A DNA stretch of 16,719 bases from Paracoccaceae bacterium. GTDB taxonomy: Bacteria; Pseudomonadota; Alphaproteobacteria; Rhodobacterales; Rhodobacteraceae. The position numbers and the translations under genes were made by a program. The stretch spans positions 1 to 16,719 of the forward strand of contig JABSSB010000017.1 in the NCBI GenBank assembly GCA_013214715.1. The letters are read 5' to 3'. Under the pieces are notes generated by a model. The model searched no databases and was not told the DNA's origin. It saw nothing but the letters and a program-made list of their open reading frames with translations. Positions 12,551 through 16,719 of this stretch are shown one piece after another; the stretch's first letter is position 1; each line of letters begins with the position of its first letter.

Positions 12551-12748
12551 TTAGCCGAAAAAGGACAGGAGCAGGTTCAGACCGCCGCGAATGCCCAGAT
12601 CAACCAGCGCAAAGAAAATCGCTGTCAGCGTGGCCATGATGAACACCATGACCGTGGTCAACAGAACTTCGCGGCGGGTCGGCCAGACCACCTTCGCAAC
12701 CTGTGCGCGGACTTCCTGGATAAACTGGATCGGGTTTGTCGTGGCCAT
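12551..12748 (-). CDS. secE: Preprotein translocase subunit SecE
   Basis: A 65-aa minimal SecE with one transmembrane helix (VLLTTVMVFIMATLTAIFFALVD, about residues 28-50). It is preceded by the amphipathic segment FIQEVRAQVAKVVWPTRREV, whose VxWPTRxE is the family signature. It forms the SecYEG channel in the inner membrane. A weak AAGAGG ribosome binding site lies some distance upstream. It is followed by nusG as usual, but here a 469-aa membrane protein lies between it and tRNA-Trp. Confidence 0.97.
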   Translation of the reverse strand: MATTNPIQFIQEVRAQVAKVVWPTRREVLLTTVMVFIMATLTAIFFALVDLGIRGGLNLLLSFFG

Positions 12749-12798
12749 TTGGGCGCGGTGCCTCTTGTTCTCTGTCAGCGTTGGATGCGTTTCGGGGC

Positions 12799-12827
12799 GA
12801 CATAACCGCCCCGGCCCGTGAATTCAA
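12799..12827 (-). promoter_or_regulatory. Candidate promoter upstream of secE
   Basis: On the minus strand, TTGAAT (12827-12822) and TATGTC (12804-12799) are spaced by exactly 17 nt, 51 bp before the secE start. Matches to consensus are 4/6 and 3/6. A 7-bp inverted repeat, CGGGGCG-N7-CGCCCCG (12793-12813), overlaps the -10 region. Confidence 0.4.
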
Positions 12828-12846
12828 GAGCGCGCAGGTCTGTTGC

Positions 12847-14256
12847 CTAATGCTGCAGGCGGTCAAACGGGTCAGGCCGCTGTGGACGCACCGAAAAGAC
12901 CCGGCGGCCCGGTTTGCGCTGCTTGTCAGCGGCGGCCTGGGCAAGCTTGGTATGAACGGCTGCGGGCTGCGGCGATGTCACAGCGCGCTGCAGCGCCTCG
13001 GCCTGGATTTTGGGCGCCGGGGGTTGAGATACCGGCACAGGCGCCGCACCGCTGCGGCGGGGCCGCACAATCACCCAAAGGATCGCAATCAGTGCCAGAA
13101 CAACAACGATGTTCTCGACCATCTTGACGTTCACCGCCAGCCCAAGGCTGTCACCAGCTGCCAGCCCCAACCCGCTGCCCAGCGGCGCGCTGGTGGTTTT
13201 TGACAGATCCGAAGTCATCCCGCCAAGGCTCGTCAGGTTGGGCATCGCCAGATTGATATCGCCCAGCCCCAGATACACGACCACATAAAGCGCCACGGCA
13301 GCCGCCACCAGACGCAGCGACCATTTCGGTTTGCGGGCCTTGGCTGTGTCTTTGGTGCTCGGGTCCTCTCCCCGCGCGTTCGTTACAGGAACCGCCTTGC
13401 CCTGCGGCACGGCGGGCCGATCAATACGGGCGGCCGACAGGGTCTGGCGCGCCTGCACACGTTGCAGCGGCGACATACCTGCCGGATCCGCTGCGGCCAC
13501 GTCACCCGGCGGCGTCGCAACCGCTGCTGCAGAGCCCTGCAATTCCTCGGCATCCTGGTCAGATCCGGCCCGACGCCTCTGCACCCAAAACCGCAACAGA
13601 CCAAGGGCAAACAGCCCCCCGGCAATAGACCACATCAGACTGCGCAGCTCTGCAGCCAGCTTGGGCCGCGCAGCCAGCGCCGCAACGCGATCTGCATCAG
13701 ACAAATACGGCCTTAGCATCACAAAATTCGTAGCCTTGGTCAGCCCGTTGGTGAGGAAGAAATCCTCCATCACCTTTTCGACACCGCTGTCTTCGCCCCA
13801 CGCCCCCGCAATGGTGAAGGGCACGCGATTGCTTTCGATTCTATCCTCGGATTCCAGCGCGGCCAGCGTCAGCAGATCGGCCAAGGCCTCCTCATCGGCC
13901 TTCTCACGGATCACCGCGGCCCGCACAAGGCGGCTGCTGGCCGCATCCCCGGCCCCGAACAGCACAAACATCACCGCCTCGCGATCAGGCCCGTTACGCT
14001 CCTGTACCAGAGTGACGTTGTAATCCAGATCGATCGATCCGCTCAGATGGACCTCATCTGCTGGGCCCAGATGCCGCAAGAGGCGAAAATCGGCCGCATC
14101 GACGACCGGGGGCAGCCCCTGCTCAAGCGCCTGCGCCTTTTCCGCCTCAGTGGCCAGCGTGTCTTCATAAGCCATCATGCCTGCGTAAAAGGCCAGCAGC
14201 GCCAACGCCAGATAGACCCAATAGGGCAGGGAAAACAGCCGCAAAATGGCGCGCAT
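12847..14256 (-). CDS. Uncharacterised multi-pass membrane protein
   Basis: A 469-aa protein that I do not assign to a named family. The ATG at 14256 has GGAG 8 nt upstream; an upstream in-frame extension adds nothing protein-like. Predicted segments: TM1 11-30 (VYLALALLAFYAGMMAY), a soluble domain 31-205 probably outside the cytoplasm, TM2 206-225, a Pro/Ala-rich linker 226-311, TM3 312-331, a Gly/Ser/Leu-rich loop 332-378, TM4 379-397, then a basic Pro-rich tail ending RPDPFDRLQH. The 31-205 region is mixed alpha/beta without obvious catalytic motifs. It lies between tRNA-Trp and secE, on the same strand, and may share their transcription. A Rhodobacteraceae-type conserved hypothetical is the best description. 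Confidence 0.85.
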   Translation of the reverse strand: MRAILRLFSLPYWVYLALALLAFYAGMMAYEDTLATEAEKAQALEQGLPPVVDAADFRLLRHLGPADEVHLSGSIDLDYNVTLVQERNGPDREAVMFVLFGAGDAASSRLVRAAVIREKADEEALADLLTLAALESEDRIESNRVPFTIAGAWGEDSGVEKVMEDFFLTNGLTKATNFVMLRPYLSDADRVAALAARPKLAAELRSLMWSIAGGLFALGLLRFWVQRRRAGSDQDAEELQGSAAAVATPPGDVAAADPAGMSPLQRVQARQTLSAARIDRPAVPQGKAVPVTNARGEDPSTKDTAKARKPKWSLRLVAAAVALYVVVYLGLGDINLAMPNLTSLGGMTSDLSKTTSAPLGSGLGLAAGDSLGLAVNVKMVENIVVVLALIAILWVIVRPRRSGAAPVPVSQPPAPKIQAEALQRAVTSPQPAAVHTKLAQAAADKQRKPGRRVFSVRPQRPDPFDRLQH

Positions 14257-14407
14257 CCTATCGCTCCGAAAACAATGAACCTCAGCGCCTAGCACAGCGG
14301 GAAAATAAGGTTAATTTGGGGCAAATGCGGCAGCACTCTGGTCGATAGCCGCGCAATCCGCGCAGAATCGCAGCGCATTCGTATAGTTGTTTCACAAGAC
14401 GGGAAAA

Positions 14408-14483
14408 TGGCAGGGGCAGCAGGGTTCGAACCCGCGACCTACGGTTTTGGAGACCGTCGCTCTACCAACTGAGCTATACCCCT
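14408..14483 (-). tRNA. tRNA-Trp (anticodon CCA)
   Basis: 76 nt read on the minus strand with the 3' CCA encoded. The acceptor stem AGGGGTA pairs with TGCCCCT (one G-T pair). The D-arm contains AGCTCAGTTGGTAGAGC, the anticodon stem is ACGGT/ACCGT around loop CTCCAAA (anticodon CCA), and the T-arm is GCGGGTTCGAACCCTGC. tRNA-Trp upstream of secE-nusG is a conserved bacterial arrangement. Confidence 0.98.
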
Positions 14484-14496
14484 ATGGCCGGGGCAT

Positions 14497-14525
14497 CTCT
14501 TAAGACGGCCCTGCGCGGGCTGCAA
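14497..14525 (-). promoter_or_regulatory. Candidate promoter of tRNA-Trp
   Basis: On the minus strand, TTGCAG (14525-14520) and TAAGAG (14502-14497) are spaced by 17 nt, and the -10 box ends 13 nt before the mature tRNA 5' end. Matches to consensus are 4/6 and 3/6. Confidence 0.45.
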
Positions 14526-14619
14526 GTGGAAATTCACCGGTGCTGGCCATGCGATGTGGTTTGCCTCACCCCGGATGATCCGTTAACTGGACGCGCCAAA
14601 AGCAAGACGGGGATCAGGT

Positions 14620-15306
14620 ATGAGCCTGCGCAAGCGCATTGCAGATAGTGACTGGCTGAACGGCGCCGTCGCGCGCCTGATCGCGGGCTATATCCGGCTG
14701 GTTCGCGCAACATCGAGCCTGGATCGCGTGGGCTATGAGCCATTGGATGAGGCTATCCGCAATGGCGAGGCGACCATCTGCACCCTCTGGCACGACCGGC
14801 TGGTGCTGACGCCCTATATGTTTCCGACCGATCTGGGCAAGATGTGTTCGATCACCTCGGATGCGCGGGCTGGCAGCATGGTCGGGCGCATCCAGTTGCG
14901 GTTCGATTTCGATACGATCCGTATGTCTTCGCATAAACGCCACGTCGCGTTGTCGCGCGAAGTGATCGGCAAGATCAAACAGGGCACCTCTATCGGGATT
15001 GCGGTGGACGGCCCACGCGGCCCGTCGCGCGTGGCCAAACCTGTGCCGCTGGTCTGGGCGCGCTCCACCGGCAAACGCATCTTTCTGTGCACCTATGCCG
15101 TCAGACGCGCAGGCCGAATGCCCGCCTGGGACCGCATGCTGCTGCCAGGTCTGTTCAACAAGGGCGTGGTGATGAGCCGCGAGTTCACCACCGACATCCC
15201 GCGCAAAATGGACGAGGCGCAGATGGATGCGCTGCGCCAGCAACTGGAAGACGAGATGAACCAACTGGCCGCCGATGCAGACGCCTATATCGGGTTCAAA
15301 GGCTGA
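14620..15306 (+). CDS. Lysophospholipid acyltransferase family protein (DUF374)
   Basis: A 228-aa protein of the DUF374 branch of the LPLAT (PlsC-like) superfamily. It carries a variant of the HX4D box, TLWHDRLVL with H58 and D59 adjacent as usual in this branch, and the characteristic VDGPRGPSR (129-137), with SDARAGSMVGR between. Members transfer acyl chains to lipid or lipid A-type acceptors at the inner membrane; the acceptor here is unknown. An amphipathic N-terminus could anchor it. A GGGGATCAGG stretch precedes the ATG. It is divergent from tRNA-Trp and converges on mct with only 6 bp between stop codons and no visible terminator. Confidence 0.88.
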   Translation: MSLRKRIADSDWLNGAVARLIAGYIRLVRATSSLDRVGYEPLDEAIRNGEATICTLWHDRLVLTPYMFPTDLGKMCSITSDARAGSMVGRIQLRFDFDTIRMSSHKRHVALSREVIGKIKQGTSIGIAVDGPRGPSRVAKPVPLVWARSTGKRIFLCTYAVRRAGRMPAWDRMLLPGLFNKGVVMSREFTTDIPRKMDEAQMDALRQQLEDEMNQLAADADAYIGFKG

Positions 15307-15312
15307 CCCCGG

Positions 15313-16542
15313 TCAAGCCGCGCTGCGCCGCCTTGGCCCATCGACAACGCCTGCATCATAAAGCCGGGCAATTTCCATCCCGTCGAGCCCCGCCACCTCT
15401 GACAGCACCTCTTCGGTGTCCTGACCCAGAACCGGCGCAGCCTGCGGCGCGCTGCGCGCATGGGCGCCAAACTCCACCGGGCTGCCCGGCACCGGAAAGC
15501 GCCCCAGCCCCGGCTGGTCCAGCATCGAAAACATCGGATTGGCCTCGCTTAGATCCGGATCCTCTGCCAAAGCCTCGCGCATAGTACGAAAGACCGACCA
15601 GGTCAGCCCCGCCTGATCAAAGCTGTCGGCAAACTCATCGACCCGTCGATCCGCGAACCAGGGCGCAAAGATCGCCGCCAACACATGACGCATCCGCCAG
15701 CGCACGCCTTCATCCCGCAGATCAACCTGCTGTCGAGCCTCAAGCGCGGTCATGACCTCTGCCATGTTGGTGATCTTGACCAGACCGCGCCACTGCCGAT
15801 CCGTCAGCCCAATCACCATCACGCGACGTCCACAGGCACACAGGAACGCATCCCCAAACGCGCCATAAAGCGCATTGCCCGCCTTGCCCCGCGGAGTTTC
15901 GTTGACGGCCGCATCCCCGATCATGCCCAGATGGCCAACCATCGCCGCCGCGACATCCTTCAGCGTCAGATCTACCGCCTGCCCAACCCCCTGACGCAGC
16001 CTTTGGCGCTCGGCGGCCAATAGCGACGACGCCACCATCTGCCCGGCAATCAGATCCCATGCCGGCAAAGCCGATGCAATGGGGCCGTCATGTGTCTCGG
16101 GACCGGTGATGTCAGGAATGCCCAGCGCCGGATTCACAGTGTAATCCACCGCCGGACGGCCATGGCGATCCCCGCTCAGCGTGACGGAAATCAGATCCGG
16201 ACGATGCTGGCTCAACGTGGCATGATCCATCCATCCGCGCACCCGCAGATTGGTGATGAACAGGCCTGCATCCTCGCCCGGCGCGGTTACGATCCGGGTG
16301 ATCAACTCGCGCCCGACATCTGACTTCATATCCACGGCAACCGATTTCTTGCCCTTGTTCAACCCAGACCAAAACAAGCTGCGCCCCGATGGCGCCAGCG
16401 GCCAGCGACCCGCATCCAACCCGCCTTCCAGCCGGTCGAACCGGATCACCTCCGCCCCCATCTGCGCGAGCGTCAGCCCCGCCAATGGCACCGCCACAAA
16501 GGCCGAGCCTTCGACCACACGCATCCCGGACAAAACCCCCAT
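15313..16542 (-). CDS. mct: 2-methylfumaryl-CoA isomerase (mesaconyl-CoA C1-C4 CoA transferase), CaiB/BaiF family
   Basis: A 409-aa class III CoA transferase. The family fold shows in GMRVVEGSAFVAVPLAGLTL (residues 6-25), LNKGKKSVAVDMK and the catalytic Asp D163 in LPAWDLIAGQM. Segments such as APGEDAGLFITN, LKDVAAAMVGHLGMI, YGAFG and VMVIGLTDRQW closely resemble, from memory, Chloroflexus Mct, which has the same length. That enzyme moves CoA within mesaconyl-CoA from C1 to C4 as an intramolecular transfer. ATG 16542 overlaps the upstream stop as TGATG; an earlier in-frame ATG would lie inside the upstream gene. The coupled upstream gene ends like a mesaconyl-C4-CoA hydratase, supporting the call. 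A generic CaiB-type transferase is the fallback. Confidence 0.8.
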   Translation of the reverse strand: MGVLSGMRVVEGSAFVAVPLAGLTLAQMGAEVIRFDRLEGGLDAGRWPLAPSGRSLFWSGLNKGKKSVAVDMKSDVGRELITRIVTAPGEDAGLFITNLRVRGWMDHATLSQHRPDLISVTLSGDRHGRPAVDYTVNPALGIPDITGPETHDGPIASALPAWDLIAGQMVASSLLAAERQRLRQGVGQAVDLTLKDVAAAMVGHLGMIGDAAVNETPRGKAGNALYGAFGDAFLCACGRRVMVIGLTDRQWRGLVKITNMAEVMTALEARQQVDLRDEGVRWRMRHVLAAIFAPWFADRRVDEFADSFDQAGLTWSVFRTMREALAEDPDLSEANPMFSMLDQPGLGRFPVPGSPVEFGAHARSAPQAAPVLGQDTEEVLSEVAGLDGMEIARLYDAGVVDGPRRRSAA

Positions 16543-16719
16543 CACAGAACCCCCTGCCAGATGGCGGTGGCCTGCATGCATTGATGCCCGTCCTGCCCGC
16601 TACACAGATGCAGCACGCCGTCTTCATCCTCTTCGGCGCGGACCTCCAGAGCACCGGTCACAAAGGCCGGATGGACGGCACGAAAGCTGAATTCGACCGG
16701 TGGCGTACCACAGCTTTCA
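16542..16719 (-). CDS. 3' end of a MaoC-like (mesaconyl-C4-CoA hydratase type) gene, cut by the window edge
   Basis: The last 58 codons of a gene reading in from the right edge: VEFSFRAVHPAFVTGALEVR, then SGQDGHQCMQATAIWQGVL and TGA. The FRAVHPAFVT and GHxCMQATA patterns are typical of the C-terminal hotdog of FAS1-type MaoC dehydratases such as Meh. Its product would hydrate mesaconyl-C4-CoA to citramalyl-CoA, the step after Mct. The stop shares a base with the mct start (TGATG), so the two are coupled. Confidence 0.65.
   Translation of the reverse strand, partial: ESCGTPPVEFSFRAVHPAFVTGALEVRAEEDEDGVLHLCSGQDGHQCMQATAIWQGVL

Noticed and set aside
12793..12813. CGGGGCG/CGCCCCG repeat considered as a terminator of the 469-aa membrane protein gene
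   Set aside because: No U-tract follows on the minus strand, and it overlaps a candidate secE promoter.
1..16719. CRISPR arrays, insertion-sequence transposases, phage integrases, rRNA genes
   Set aside because: No regularly spaced direct repeats, transposase or integrase motifs, or rRNA sequence were seen. tRNA-Trp has no visible attachment-site duplication beside it.

Overview
The window looks like a chromosome segment of a marine-type Rhodobacteraceae/Roseobacter-group alphaproteobacterium. This rests on GC-rich coding sequence with strong third-position GC, the tRNA-Trp / secE / nusG / rplK / rplA neighbourhood, a Rhodobacteraceae-type small protein of the DUF6525 kind, GC-rich palindromic intergenic elements, and carnitine and mesaconyl-CoA genes of the kind found in that family. 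No database search was run; all family names come from recognising motifs and overall sequence.

Layout. (1) 1-820: decayed DNA, with a reading frame broken by an amber codon, a terminator, a perfect hairpin and a frameshifted NTF2/SnoaL-like remnant. (2) 835-1305: a cold-shock protein gene with its terminator and leader palindrome, plus an unexplained coding-like stretch. (3) 1286-5694, minus strand: a tight five-gene carnitine catabolic operon, cdhC (BKACE) - SGNH hydrolase - lipocalin - carnitine dehydrogenase/betainyl-CoA thioesterase fusion - SDR. It is transcribed away from a CdhR-like GlxA/AraC regulator (5769-6728), and a perfect 15-bp palindrome lies in the 74-bp divergent gap. (4) 6726-8066: a REP-like element abutting a wrecked GDSL-lipase/RTX-like gene. 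(5) 8059-8743: a DUF6525-like gene, a Zur-box-like palindrome and about 270 bp in which nothing is recognised.

(6) 8744-14483: tRNA-Trp, a 469-aa membrane protein, secE, nusG, then rplK-rplA on the minus strand. The usually contiguous secE-nusG-rplK-rplA block is interrupted by a Na+/bicarbonate (SbtA/DUF897) permease that appears to lack its N-terminus, and by an antisense NhaR-like LysR regulator whose stop codon abuts the nusG stop. A terminator-like hairpin sits between secE and nusG, and a probable L1-binding leader precedes rplK. (7) 14620-16719: a DUF374 lysophospholipid acyltransferase facing an mct (2-methylfumaryl-CoA isomerase) gene that is coupled to the 3' end of a MaoC/Meh-like hydratase.

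How the genes work together. The regulator senses carnitine (by analogy with Pseudomonas CdhR) and drives the operon. L-carnitine is oxidised to 3-dehydrocarnitine, cleaved with acetyl-CoA to betainyl-CoA and acetoacetate, and hydrolysed to glycine betaine. The SGNH hydrolase and exported lipocalin inside this operon are the most interesting unassigned parts; they could extend the pathway to acylcarnitines. The SDR could process D-carnitine or another intermediate. At least three genes are broken and a fourth looks 5'-truncated, so the segment is under visible decay and rearrangement.
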